Source of the DNA: an uncultured Coriobacteriaceae bacterium
GTDB taxonomy: Bacteria > Actinomycetota > Coriobacteriia > Coriobacteriales > Eggerthellaceae
DNA: 64,000 nt
Assembly (NCBI GenBank): GCA_949294735.1
Contig: CASFII010000007.1
Location: forward strand, 62,001-126,000
Direction of reading: 5' to 3'
Shown: positions 18,143 through 26,280 of the stretch, piece after piece
How positions within the stretch are numbered: the stretch's first letter is position 1
Layout of the letters: each line of letters opens with the position of its first letter
Position numbers and translations under genes: made by a program
The notes under the pieces: generated by a model
What the model saw: the letters and a program-made list of their open reading frames with translations, nothing else
Told to the model about the DNA's origin: nothing
The model's database searches: none

Positions 18143-18895
18143 ATGAGTGTTTCGCAAGACATAGAGCAATTACGAGCCTGGATGAGTAAATGTCCTAAGG
18201 GCGGTATGGTGTTTTTCGGGGGTGCTGGCGTTTCTACCGAAAGCGGCATCCCTGATTTTCGCAGTGCTGACGGGCTGTACACGCAAAACTACAAGTATTC
18301 GCCCGAACAGATTGTTTCCCATACGTTTTATAAGCAGCATCCAAAAGACTTCTATGACTTCTACTGCGAAAAGATGATTTTCCAGGATGCTGAACCAAAT
18401 GCTGCGCACAAAAAGCTTGCTGAACTGGAACAGGCGGGCATTCTTTCGGCGGTGGTGACCCAAAATATAGACGGCTTGCATCAGAAAGCTGGTAGTAAAA
18501 AGGTGTTTGAGCTGCACGGAAGTGTTCATCGCAACTACTGTGAAAAGTGCGGCAAAAAATACACGCTCGATGAGTTCTTGGAATTTCGCGAAGCCAGCAA
18601 AGGGGCGGGTGAGGGCATTCCGCGGTGCCCGAAGTGCGGTGGCACGGTTCGCCCTGATGTGGTGCTGTACGAAGAAGGTCTTGATCAAGATGTCATGAAG
18701 GGCGCCATATACGCCATTGCAAACGCTTCGCTTTTAGTGGTTGCGGGTACCTCGTTGGTGGTGTATCCCGCAGCGGGACTTCTGCAATTCTTCCACGGTT
18801 CGCATTTAGCTATTGTGAACTTGCAACCTACTGCCCAAGACCGCAACGCAGATTTGTGCATAGCCGCAAAAGTAGGGGAAGTATTCAATTTCTAG
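18143..18895 (+). CDS. cobB: NAD-dependent protein deacylase (sirtuin)
   Basis: This 250-residue cytoplasmic Sir2 enzyme removes acyl groups from protein lysines, using NAD. The NAD-binding GAGVSTESGIPDFRS is at about 27-41, TQNIDGLH at 106-113 and the catalytic HGS at about 125. The zinc site uses the cysteine pairs CEKC (133/136) and CPKC (162/165). GTSLVVYPAAGL follows. AAAGGAG lies eight bases before the ATG at 18143; a start at 18104 has no site. It is divergent from putP, with a likely TATGAT -10 element near 18104. Confidence 0.95.
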   Translation: MSVSQDIEQLRAWMSKCPKGGMVFFGGAGVSTESGIPDFRSADGLYTQNYKYSPEQIVSHTFYKQHPKDFYDFYCEKMIFQDAEPNAAHKKLAELEQAGILSAVVTQNIDGLHQKAGSKKVFELHGSVHRNYCEKCGKKYTLDEFLEFREASKGAGEGIPRCPKCGGTVRPDVVLYEEGLDQDVMKGAIYAIANASLLVVAGTSLVVYPAAGLLQFFHGSHLAIVNLQPTAQDRNADLCIAAKVGEVFNF

Positions 18896-18970
18896 TTCTT
18901 TGTCCGTGTAACTCGGCGGTATTCGCGATTTTGCGCTCTGAATTTGGCCCAAGCAAAATGATGTCTGGCC

Positions 18971-19558
18971 TTATAGTTCTGCTGAAGCTATTTCGCGCAA
19001 TGCTGCTTCCATAAGTCTCTGGGCGTCATTGGTTACAATGTCCAAGCCTTCTGCCTTAAAACACACTACTTCTTCGATGCCAAAGAATCTTTCGCAAAGG
19101 CTACGCAGCTGTTGCCAGCCGTAGTCCATTTCGCCCGTATAGCCGCCTGCCGTGGTAACAAAGTACACCTTCTTTATCCGCACAAGACCTTCGGGCAAAC
19201 CTTCGGGAGTGTAATGGAAGGTTATTCCTTGGGAGCAGAGGTGTTCCAAATAAATCTTGAACAAAGCGGGGAAGGACAGATCCCAAAATGGCGCAGCAAA
19301 AACCACCTCATCTGCTGCAGCAAATTGTTTTGCGTAGCCAAAGAGGGGACTAGAAAAATCAGCGTTAAGCGTCCCGAGAGTGCGTTCGTTAAGGCGTTCG
19401 CTGTTCAAAGGAACAAGGGCCTCTTCGTTTTCCAGAACCAAGGTTTCAATTTGAGCGTCCTGCTCGTCTTCAAGGCGCTTCAACAAGGCTTGAGCCAACA
19501 CTTCTGTCCGAGATATTTCTCTGTTTACACAGGCATCAACATATAAAACCTTTTTCAT
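18971..19558 (-). CDS. FMN-dependent NAD(P)H oxidoreductase (azoreductase/AcpD-like)
   Basis: This 195-residue protein has a flavodoxin-like fold related to FMN-dependent NADH-azoreductases and NAD(P)H:quinone reductases. The N-terminal VLYVDACVN with SRTEVLAQAL forms the phosphate-binding region, and FAAPFWDLSFPALFKIYLEH and TTAGGYTG match the flavin-contacting segments of AzoR. It probably reduces quinones or azo compounds with two electrons. The ATG at 19558 is preceded by AGAGGAT; an upstream in-frame start at 19588 lacks one. It is a single gene. Confidence 0.85.
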   Translation of the reverse strand: MKKVLYVDACVNREISRTEVLAQALLKRLEDEQDAQIETLVLENEEALVPLNSERLNERTLGTLNADFSSPLFGYAKQFAAADEVVFAAPFWDLSFPALFKIYLEHLCSQGITFHYTPEGLPEGLVRIKKVYFVTTAGGYTGEMDYGWQQLRSLCERFFGIEEVVCFKAEGLDIVTNDAQRLMEAALREIASAEL

Positions 19559-19622
19559 AAAGAATCCTCTCAAACAATAAGGACACACAATTGAAGTGTT
19601 GTTTTCAAATGGTATCGGATGC

Positions 19623-19653
19623 GAAGACGTTCGCGAAGAACGACTTTCGAAAT
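19623..19653 (+). pseudogene. Remnant of the 3' end of a second antitoxin gene
   Basis: These 31 bases match the 3' end of the antitoxin gene (19993-20023) at 26 positions. In the matching frame they encode EDVREERLSK, against EDLRRERLSK in the intact antitoxin. The frame then runs on without the expected stop and there is no start or upstream coding similarity, so this is a truncated leftover about 90 bases before the intact antitoxin gene. It suggests a tandem duplication that decayed or a replacement at this site. Confidence 0.6.
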
Positions 19654-19667
19654 CTATTTATACAATA

Positions 19668-19696
19668 TTGCATTACGTAATGCAAAACGCTATACT
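19668..19696 (+). promoter_or_regulatory. Toxin-antitoxin promoter with palindromic operator
   Basis: TTGCAT (19668-19673) and TATACT (19691-19696) are separated by exactly 17 bases. The perfect 18-bp palindrome TTGCATTACGTAATGCAA (19668-19685) covers the -35 and part of the spacer. This is where an antitoxin that represses its own operon would bind. The antitoxin start is 45 bases downstream of the -10. Confidence 0.82.
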
Positions 19697-19740
19697 ACAT
19701 GCGAAAGATAGAGGATTCTGCACACTTGAAGGAGGTAGTT

Positions 19741-20034
19741 ATGAGCGCCGAAGCAACTTTGAACGTTCGTTTTAATGGGGCCTCGAAAGAAGTAAAAAAG
19801 CGCGGGGATTTGCTGCTGGCAAAAAATGGCATATCTACTTCTGAAGCGGTTCGTCGTCTGTACGCTTTTTTAGATGAGACCCAGGAAATTCCCGATTGGA
19901 TGAAAACTGACGAAAAGGATGTCTTTGAACGGCGAAGAGAAACTCTGCGTTCTCTTGCTGGTATAGCACCTCTCAAAGAGGGCGAAACACTGGAAGATCT
20001 TCGCAGAGAACGACTTTCAAAATATTCCTTTTAG
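19741..20034 (+). CDS. RelB/DinJ-like antitoxin
   Basis: This 97-residue protein looks like a ribbon-helix-helix antitoxin of the RelB/DinJ group. The N-terminal ATLNVRFNGASKEVKKRG strand and helix, and the helix ISTSEAVRRLYAFL, match DinJ-type DNA-binding dimers. The charged C-terminal half (about 55-97) is likely the toxin-wrapping part. AAGGAGG lies five bases before the ATG. The PIN-domain gene follows after 31 bases. It probably binds the palindrome in its own promoter. RelB-like antitoxins usually pair with RelE-type toxins, so the PIN partner is less common. Confidence 0.82.
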   Translation: MSAEATLNVRFNGASKEVKKRGDLLLAKNGISTSEAVRRLYAFLDETQEIPDWMKTDEKDVFERRRETLRSLAGIAPLKEGETLEDLRRERLSKYSF

Positions 20035-20065
20035 ATTATCCTTCACTCAGTTCTAAGGTTCTCTT

Positions 20066-20512
20066 ATGAAAATTGCTTTTGATACCTGTGTTGCTGTGGA
20101 CATTTTTGGCAAGACTACTAATTTTGCTTCAGCATACACTGCGCTTGATGTAGCTCTACTGAACAAAATTGAAGTGTTTTTGCCAGTTACTTCTACCACG
20201 GATATTGTTTATCTGCTGCATAGCAGAGGCTTTGCTCAAAGAGCAGAAGCGCGTCAAGCCGTCGAAAAGCTAGAAAACCTGTTTATTGTTCTTGATGTCA
20301 CGGCGAGTGATTATAGGTTAGCTGCCCAAAGCGAAATGAAAGATTACGAAGACGCACTTATTGCTTATGCAGCAAAGAGGCAGGGGATAGATTTAATCAT
20401 TACCAGAAACAAAAAGGATTTTGTCTTTTCACCTATCCCCGCATTAACTCCCGAAGAATTTATAGATATATATCTTCCTGAAGGGTTTAACTACGAAGAA
20501 ATATCTGTGTAG
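20066..20512 (+). CDS. PIN-domain toxin, probable RNase
   Basis: This 148-residue protein has a PIN-domain pattern: an N-terminal aspartate in MKIAFDTCVAVDIF (D6), a central TSTTDIVYLL segment, the acidic cluster KDYEDALIAYAA (D93, E95, D96) and the LIITRNKKDF segment near 110-119. Members cut RNA using magnesium. Next to a RelB-like antitoxin it is the likely toxin of a type II toxin-antitoxin pair. The start ATG is preceded by a weak AGGTTCTC. The length matches other PIN toxins. Confidence 0.86.
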   Translation: MKIAFDTCVAVDIFGKTTNFASAYTALDVALLNKIEVFLPVTSTTDIVYLLHSRGFAQRAEARQAVEKLENLFIVLDVTASDYRLAAQSEMKDYEDALIAYAAKRQGIDLIITRNKKDFVFSPIPALTPEEFIDIYLPEGFNYEEISV

Positions 20513-20635
20513 TTTTTTGTAACAATCAACGAGTGAAGGCAGAACCAGAGAAAGCCAAGTCAGCGATTTGGCATGATTGCTATAAAAAAATAGATGCACC
20601 AAATGAAAGCTTTTCTGCGGGCGAAAGTGATATGT

Positions 20636-21010
20636 CTATTTTTTCGCTTTTCTTTTTGGGGTGGTTATGTCGTAGCTGAGTGCCAGAAGCATTTTAATTT
20701 TGTCATTTTCCACAGAAGCATCTAAAGCTACGCTTATCCAATGCGTTTTGCTCATGTGATAAGCAGGAAAGAAACCGGGTTCTTTACGCAAGGCATCCAG
20801 CAGCAAAGGATCTGCTTTTAAGTTCGCAATAACCAAGGGGTCGGTGCCGTCTAGTCCAAGTCTGTTGCGCGGTACATCCATAACCACCGCAAACCATTTT
20901 CTATTCGAGGGATGTCGAAACACGCTGTAGCTAGGATATTGCGCCCACGGGTGTTCTTCGGAAATTCCGTATTCGTTAGAAATATAGGTTACAAACTCTT
21001 CTCTGTTCAT
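20636..21010 (-). CDS. MmcQ/YjbR family protein
   Basis: This 124-residue cytoplasmic protein matches the MmcQ/YjbR (DUF419) family, which has a double-wing DNA-binding-like fold and no proven function. Visible hallmarks are HPSNRKWFAVVMDVPR, VIANLKADPLLLDALRKEPGFFPAYHMSKTHW (near residues 60-92) and a C-terminal hydrophobic helix. AAGGAAAC precedes the ATG at 21010. It is a single gene convergent with the toxin-antitoxin unit. Confidence 0.88.
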   Translation of the reverse strand: MNREEFVTYISNEYGISEEHPWAQYPSYSVFRHPSNRKWFAVVMDVPRNRLGLDGTDPLVIANLKADPLLLDALRKEPGFFPAYHMSKTHWISVALDASVENDKIKMLLALSYDITTPKRKAKK

Positions 21011-21111
21011 GGGTTTCCTTAGCTAGTACAATTTAACTTGCAATTATCTTTTCGCAGTCAATTCCGTTCACGTCACCTACCTGCAACTTCATTATAGGAG
21101 GCTTGAAACCA

Positions 21112-21327
21112 ATGAGGATTAAGAAAGAACTGTTGGTTAATGGGATTCCTGTAGATTCAATTGATATAACCATCAAATACGAGGACAATGTCACAGCTCT
21201 AGAGACACTGAGTGATAGGGAGCTTATTGACTCAATCATTAGTACTCTTGAAATGGATGGGAAGCCTCGTTTGGGCAACATCCTGACCATGAGTTTGCAG
21301 TTTCGCGAATCCAAGAGTGAAGCATAG
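21112..21327 (+). CDS. Small protein of unknown function
   Basis: This predicted 71-residue protein is hydrophilic, with mixed strand and helix character, no membrane segment and no recognised motif. AGGAGG at 21096-21101 supports translation; the ATG at 21112 is at ten bases, while a TTG at 21103 would be too close. It sits 97 bases before pckA on the same strand and might be transcribed with it. It could be a real orphan or a short remnant. Confidence 0.5.
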   Translation: MRIKKELLVNGIPVDSIDITIKYEDNVTALETLSDRELIDSIISTLEMDGKPRLGNILTMSLQFRESKSEA

Positions 21328-21424
21328 GGAGCTTCTTGTGGTTGCTACCAATTCGGAGCAATCCTGAGGGCAACCTTGCGAAAAAAGTTGTGTACAGGAA
21401 GATTAGTTCTTCAAAGGAGGAAGC

Positions 21425-23026
21425 ATGATTATTGAAGAGCTGCAACGTTACGGCATCGCGCATACCGACGACATGACGGTAATTGATGCTTCGCCAGCAG
21501 TGCTTATTGAAACAGCAGTTGCCCGCGGTGAAGGCACGCTGACTGACACGGGTAGCCTGTCTGTTGTTACGGGTCAGTATACGGGTCGTTCCCCGAAAGA
21601 CCGCTTCATCGTAGATACTCCTGATGTGCACGACAACATTGCGTGGGGTAATGCTAATGTGCCCTTTGATGTAGAAAAATACGAAAAGATTAAAAGCGAA
21701 GTAGTGAGCCATCTGTCTGAGCGACGTTTGTTTGTAGTACACGGCTTGGCAGGTGCCGACCGCCGCTACTCCCGTAAAATTAGCGTCATCTGCGAACTGG
21801 CTAGTCAGGCACTGTTCGCCCACCAGATGTTGGTTCGTCCCACAGAAGAAGAGCTGGAAAACTTCGGTACGGCTGACTTCGTGGTTATGGCTGCTCCAAC
21901 GCTTAAGCTGGATCCTGAAGTACACGGCACCAATTCTGAAGTGGCGGTGCTCATTAACTTCCAGGAACGTATTGTTCTGGTAGTGGGTACTCAGTATTCG
22001 GGCGAAATTAAAAAGTCCATCTTTTCGGTCATGAACTATCTGCTGCCGGTTGAAGATGGCGTACTTACCATGCACTGCTCTTGCAACATGAACCCGCGCT
22101 CTCATGGCACGACGGTATTCTTTGGTCTTTCGGGTACCGGCAAAACCACGCTTTCTGCCGCCGAAGACCGTCTGCTTATTGGTGACGATGAACACGCCTG
22201 GACCGATGACCGCGTGTTTAATATCGAAGGCGGTTGCTACGCAAAAACCATCAACATTACCGCTGAAACTGAACCGCAAATTTGGGATGCTATTCGCTTT
22301 GGGTCCATGTGCGAAAACGTGGTAATTGATCCAAAAACCCGTGTGGCTGACTACTTCGACAGTTCCTTAACAGAAAATGGTCGCGTTGCCTACCCCGTTG
22401 AACATGTGCCCGGTGCTGTTAAAAAGGGCTTAGCAAAACGTACGCCTGATGTGGTGATTTTCCTGACCGCAGACGCTTTTGGCGTATTGCCTCCCATTTC
22501 AAAGCTTGACCGTAACGCCGCCATGTATCACTTTATGACGGGTTTCACCTCTAAGGTTGCTGGTACTGAACGTGGTATTGTAGAACCGCAGCCAACGTTT
22601 TCTTCGCTGTTTGGTGAACCGTTTATGCCGCTTGATCCGAATGTATACGCTCAAATGCTGGGTGAGAAAATTGATTCAGGCCACGTGCGTGTGTATCTGA
22701 TTAACACGGGCTGGAGCGGTGGCTCATATGGCGAAGGCAATCGTATCAAACTGGCCTATACGCGTAAGATGGTCGAAGCTGCTCAAAGTGGCATTATTGA
22801 TGACGGTGAATTTGTACATGACGAACGATTCAACTTGGATGTTCCTACTGCGTGCCCCGGTGTTCCGTCTGAACTTCTGGACGTTCGCGGTACGTGGGCG
22901 AACCCTGCTGCCTATGACAAAACGGCAGAACGCCTAGCTCAGATGTTTGTGGATAACGCTGACAGGTGCCTTCAGACCATGGCTCCTGAGGTTCGTGCAG
23001 CCGGTCCGCATCCTATTCTTGGTTAA
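21425..23026 (+). CDS. pckA: Phosphoenolpyruvate carboxykinase (ATP)
   Basis: This 533-residue cytoplasmic enzyme interconverts oxaloacetate and PEP with ATP/ADP. In anaerobes it often runs toward oxaloacetate to make ATP. The kinase loop GLSGTGKTTLSA (near 235-246) and the metal-site LLIGDDEHAWTDD are intact, and the N-terminal TGQYTGRSPKDRFIVD is the substrate-binding motif. GGWSGGSYGEGNRI-like and IKLAYTRKM segments complete the active site. AAAGGAGG is five bases before the ATG. It is monocistronic or follows the small unknown gene. Confidence 0.97.
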   Translation: MIIEELQRYGIAHTDDMTVIDASPAVLIETAVARGEGTLTDTGSLSVVTGQYTGRSPKDRFIVDTPDVHDNIAWGNANVPFDVEKYEKIKSEVVSHLSERRLFVVHGLAGADRRYSRKISVICELASQALFAHQMLVRPTEEELENFGTADFVVMAAPTLKLDPEVHGTNSEVAVLINFQERIVLVVGTQYSGEIKKSIFSVMNYLLPVEDGVLTMHCSCNMNPRSHGTTVFFGLSGTGKTTLSAAEDRLLIGDDEHAWTDDRVFNIEGGCYAKTINITAETEPQIWDAIRFGSMCENVVIDPKTRVADYFDSSLTENGRVAYPVEHVPGAVKKGLAKRTPDVVIFLTADAFGVLPPISKLDRNAAMYHFMTGFTSKVAGTERGIVEPQPTFSSLFGEPFMPLDPNVYAQMLGEKIDSGHVRVYLINTGWSGGSYGEGNRIKLAYTRKMVEAAQSGIIDDGEFVHDERFNLDVPTACPGVPSELLDVRGTWANPAAYDKTAERLAQMFVDNADRCLQTMAPEVRAAGPHPILG

Positions 23027-23058
23027 GGAAACTAGCAACTTAAGCGCTCCAAGCAAGC

Positions 23059-23109
23059 AACCCAAAGGGATGTGTCCTTTGCAACCCAAAGGGACGTGTC
23101 TTTTGGGTT
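23059..23109. repeat. Tandem copies of the dispersed hairpin repeat
   Basis: Two direct copies follow one another: AACCCAAAGGGATGTGTCC (23059-23077) and a full unit at 23083-23109 with AACCCAA, core AGGGACGTGTCTT and TTGGGTT. Only the second copy has both arms. They lie between pckA and the terminator at 23136. Confidence 0.68.
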
Positions 23110-23135
23110 GTGTTTATGACAATGTATGATAAAGA

Positions 23136-23171
23136 AGACGGGTACTTTGGCAAAATCCAAAATACCCGTCT
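23136..23171 (-). terminator. Terminator for the DUF454 gene
   Basis: AGACGGGTA (23136-23144) pairs with TACCCGTCT (23163-23171), and TTTGG with CCAAA inside after one mismatch. On the minus strand it is followed by TCTTTATC. The stem can also serve pckA from the other side. Confidence 0.75.
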
Positions 23172-23190
23172 CTCATTGTGTCTTGTGGGA

Positions 23191-23574
23191 CTATTCTTTT
23201 TCTGGCAGTGTCTTGATGTAGAACAAGAAAAAGCCCATAAACACCAGCCAAACCGCAAACAAGAAAAGCTGAGCTATAAAGTTTCCTGCTAAGAAAACGA
23301 AAAGACTGACCGCTATAGCAACCGTGACGATAGTAATGATGCGTGCTTTCACACGAACAGTCATACCGCGTTCTTGCATATAGCTCTCTAGGTTATCCTT
23401 GTAGAGTTTTGTGCTCTTAAACCAGGTGTTCAAGCGTTCAGAAGATTTCGCAAAGAAAAAAGCGGCAATCAAAAGCAGGGGCACGCCGGGCAGCACTGGC
23501 AAAAAAGTACCTACGGCTCCTACTGCCATAAACAGTAACCCCAAGGTTGCATAGAGAGTCGATCGTAGTTTCAT
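23191..23574 (-). CDS. DUF454 (YbaN-like) inner membrane protein
   Basis: This 127-residue membrane protein matches the YbaN/DUF454 family. The N-terminal hairpin of two helices carries GAVGTFLPVLPGVPLLLIAAFFFAKSS, the family hallmark. A basic cytoplasmic loop (about 48-78) follows, then two more helices (about 80-120). No function is established for the family. AAAGGATT lies upstream of the ATG. It stands alone between pckA and the Sel1-repeat gene. Confidence 0.88.
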   Translation of the reverse strand: MKLRSTLYATLGLLFMAVGAVGTFLPVLPGVPLLLIAAFFFAKSSERLNTWFKSTKLYKDNLESYMQERGMTVRVKARIITIVTVAIAVSLFVFLAGNFIAQLFLFAVWLVFMGFFLFYIKTLPEKE

Positions 23575-23669
23575 GAAAATCCTTTCCAGGTGGTTTTGAT
23601 CGGCTTTTGAGTTTTACCGCAAGACGCGTTCTGTTGGCGCCTGTTTTGTTGAAAACGCTTTCGTGCCTC

Positions 23670-24566
23670 TTACATTTCGCTTTCTATTAAAGCACGAACG
23701 CGTTCCTGACCCTTGATTGCTTCCTGCAAGCGGTCGGCATAGTAGTTTTGCCAGTTGTTAATTTCTACACGCATGCCAATTTCTGCTTTTTGGTACAGCT
23801 TCAGGGCGCAAATAAGGTCTCGTTCTACGCCATAGTCTTCCCAGTCATCTGCCTCAATGGCTTGGGCGATGCGGAAGGAAGGCTGGGATTTTTCTACTGT
23901 GCTAGACGCTTTTGCCAAGCTGCGTTCCCATAGTGCCATAGCAATACGCTTATTCTGTTTAACTCCACGACCACGTGCATACATGTCGCCCATCTTAAAG
24001 AGCGCGTTGTAGGTGGGGTTTAAAGCTACTGCCAAGGAATAGAAATGGTAGGCCTGTGCATAGTCAGGAAAGCCCAAACGGCCATGTTCATACATATAGC
24101 CAAGGTTCAAAATGGATTGATAACATCCGTTTTCCATGGCCATTTCGTACAGTTCCGCCGCTTTGGGATAATCTTGGTCGACGAAGTTGCCCATGTAGTA
24201 CATATAGCCTAAATCGTTCATGCAAGAAGCGTTGCCTTCGGAAATTCCCAGTTTAAAACCTAAAACCAACAGCCTTGCAACATCAGGATTTGCTTCTGCA
24301 GCTTCGCTGATGCGTTCGCGATGCGTGGAAACAAAGCGAGAAAATGCTTCGCCATCCATACTGAATGCGATTTCGCCTAGCTTGTGAATAAGGAACTTCG
24401 AAGCATTCTCAGCTTCTTCGTCTTCTTCTGCTTCAAATTCTTCTTCGAACTCTTCTAACAGTTCTTCTGATTCGGTTTCGTTAATTTCAGTCTCGTAAGG
24501 AATCCCGGCTAGTTCTGCAATTTCTTGTAATTCTTCAGGACTGATGAAATAGGTGCTGTGTTCCAT
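23670..24566 (-). CDS. Sel1-repeat protein
   Basis: This 298-residue soluble protein carries about three to four Sel1-like (TPR-related) repeats between about 140 and 250. They show the pattern of alanine, leucine, glycine and tyrosine: NDLGYMYYMG, LNLGYMYEHG and FKMGDMYARG, each followed by an ALxLYExAxxNG-type helix. A very acidic stretch rich in Glu (about 28-55) precedes them. Sel1 proteins act as scaffolds; the partner here is unknown. AAAGGAGA precedes the ATG. Confidence 0.85.
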   Translation of the reverse strand: MEHSTYFISPEELQEIAELAGIPYETEINETESEELLEEFEEEFEAEEDEEAENASKFLIHKLGEIAFSMDGEAFSRFVSTHRERISEAAEANPDVARLLVLGFKLGISEGNASCMNDLGYMYYMGNFVDQDYPKAAELYEMAMENGCYQSILNLGYMYEHGRLGFPDYAQAYHFYSLAVALNPTYNALFKMGDMYARGRGVKQNKRIAMALWERSLAKASSTVEKSQPSFRIAQAIEADDWEDYGVERDLICALKLYQKAEIGMRVEINNWQNYYADRLQEAIKGQERVRALIESEM

Positions 24567-24705
24567 CTCATCTCCTTTGTGCCTTTTAGCAAGGTAACTG
24601 TTTCATTATAGGTGAAACATACCGCTCCCGCATGAAACGGACGGGGGAAGTTTCGCTGAATTTTTATGGTGACTCTAAGAGACGCCCCAAGAGAGGATTT
24701 CGAAG

Positions 24706-26280
24706 CTACTTTTTCCCGTGAGTAGCCTGATAGGCAATAAGCAATATCGCTAGCCACACTGGACCAATAATTACTGCCACCAAATAGCTGGGGCTAAAGC
24801 ACATCACCACGACTACACCAGCCAAAAACGCCAGTACAATATAGGGCATGACACGCGCGAAAGGCAGCTTGAAATGGATAGCGTCTATAGCTTCCTGGCC
24901 AGTCTTACCTGCCAGTTCGTTCGGACCTTCGCCAGCAGCTACTTTTTTGCGGAACTTAAGCTGCGTAATCATAATGATGGTCCAGTTGATGATGGCAGAA
25001 ATAGTAGCAATACTCATAAGGTAGTTGAACGCAAAATCTGGCCACAGGAACACAACTACCACTGCAATAACCGTTACCGCGGCAGAAGTCAGCACGCCCG
25101 CCACAGGAACACCACGTTTGTTGGTGGTGCCCAAATAGGCGGGGGCGTTGCCCTGCTGAGCCAGCGAATATAACATGCGGGAATTCGAATAAAGCCCCGA
25201 GTTGTAAACACTCATAACGGCGGTGAGGCATACGAAGTTCAAAATGCCCGCCGCTGCATGAATGCCAACAGAATCGAAAATCTGCACGAAGGGGCTGGTG
25301 GCTCCGTCCAGCGTGTTCCACGGAACTACTGCCATGATGACGCCCAGCGCTCCAATGTAGAACACCAGAATACGCCAGATGATGCCGTTTGTTGCTTTCG
25401 GAATGGTGCGACGCGGGTTTTCGGTTTCGCCCGCAGTCACGCCAATAAGCTCGGTGCCGCCGAAACTAAACATGACCACGCAGAGCGCCATCAAAAGGCC
25501 TGTCCACTGTCCGTCGGCCGTTTGTTGCATAATGCCGTTCGGGAAGAATCCGCCCGACATGCCTGCAGGCGTTAAGAACCAGTTGGCAAACGAAGAAGCA
25601 ATGCCCGATTCCGTAGGAAGCGCAAAGGCAATAACCGCTAGGCCACCAATAATCATGGCAATAACGGCAGCAATCTTAATGATGGCGAACCAGAATTCAA
25701 ATTCGCCAAAGCGCTTCACCCCTAGCAAATTGATACACGTAATCAGCACCAGGAAAAACGCGGCAGATACCCACTGCGGGATAGCGGGGAACCAGTAGTT
25801 AACGAATGAACCCACCACTGAAAGTTCCACCATGGAAACCAGGATGTAGTTAAACCAGTAATTCCAGCCAGACACAAAGCCCGCTCGGCGCGACCAGTAG
25901 CGCGTAGCGTAGTGACTAAACGCTCCCGCGCGCGGGTCTTCCACCGACATTTCAGACAGCGCGCGGACAATCATAAACATGATGAAGCCGCCTACCAAGT
26001 ACGCCAGCAAAATAGAGGGGCCAGCTAAGGAAATAGAATCGCTGGAACCGTAAAACAGACCCGTGCCAATAGCGCCACCAAGAGCAATCAGCTGAACGTG
26101 ACGGTTTTTGAGCGAACGGCGAAGGGTTCCGTCTTGAGGAGCTTCGCTGCTGTAAGCATCTTGAGCGTGCGGACTTTGTGCGCCCTCACAAGAAGCAGGG
26201 GAATTTTCAGAATGTCCGTCGTGTATTACGCCACCGCGAAGCTGGCGGGCAGCGTCCCCTTTTGGATCATAGTTAGCCAT
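24706..26280 (-). CDS. Amino acid permease (APC superfamily)
   Basis: This 524-residue protein has twelve membrane segments and belongs to the amino acid transporter (AAT) branch of the APC superfamily. IALGGAIGTGLFYGSSDSI is the conserved first-helix motif, and RALSEMSVEDPRAGAFSHYA follows. Relatives move aromatic amino acids, lysine, GABA, proline or asparagine; the specificity cannot be assigned. A polar N-terminal tail of about 50 residues is longer than usual. AAGGGGGC lies before the ATG. It is a single gene. Confidence 0.92.
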   Translation of the reverse strand: MANYDPKGDAARQLRGGVIHDGHSENSPASCEGAQSPHAQDAYSSEAPQDGTLRRSLKNRHVQLIALGGAIGTGLFYGSSDSISLAGPSILLAYLVGGFIMFMIVRALSEMSVEDPRAGAFSHYATRYWSRRAGFVSGWNYWFNYILVSMVELSVVGSFVNYWFPAIPQWVSAAFFLVLITCINLLGVKRFGEFEFWFAIIKIAAVIAMIIGGLAVIAFALPTESGIASSFANWFLTPAGMSGGFFPNGIMQQTADGQWTGLLMALCVVMFSFGGTELIGVTAGETENPRRTIPKATNGIIWRILVFYIGALGVIMAVVPWNTLDGATSPFVQIFDSVGIHAAAGILNFVCLTAVMSVYNSGLYSNSRMLYSLAQQGNAPAYLGTTNKRGVPVAGVLTSAAVTVIAVVVVFLWPDFAFNYLMSIATISAIINWTIIMITQLKFRKKVAAGEGPNELAGKTGQEAIDAIHFKLPFARVMPYIVLAFLAGVVVVMCFSPSYLVAVIIGPVWLAILLIAYQATHGKK

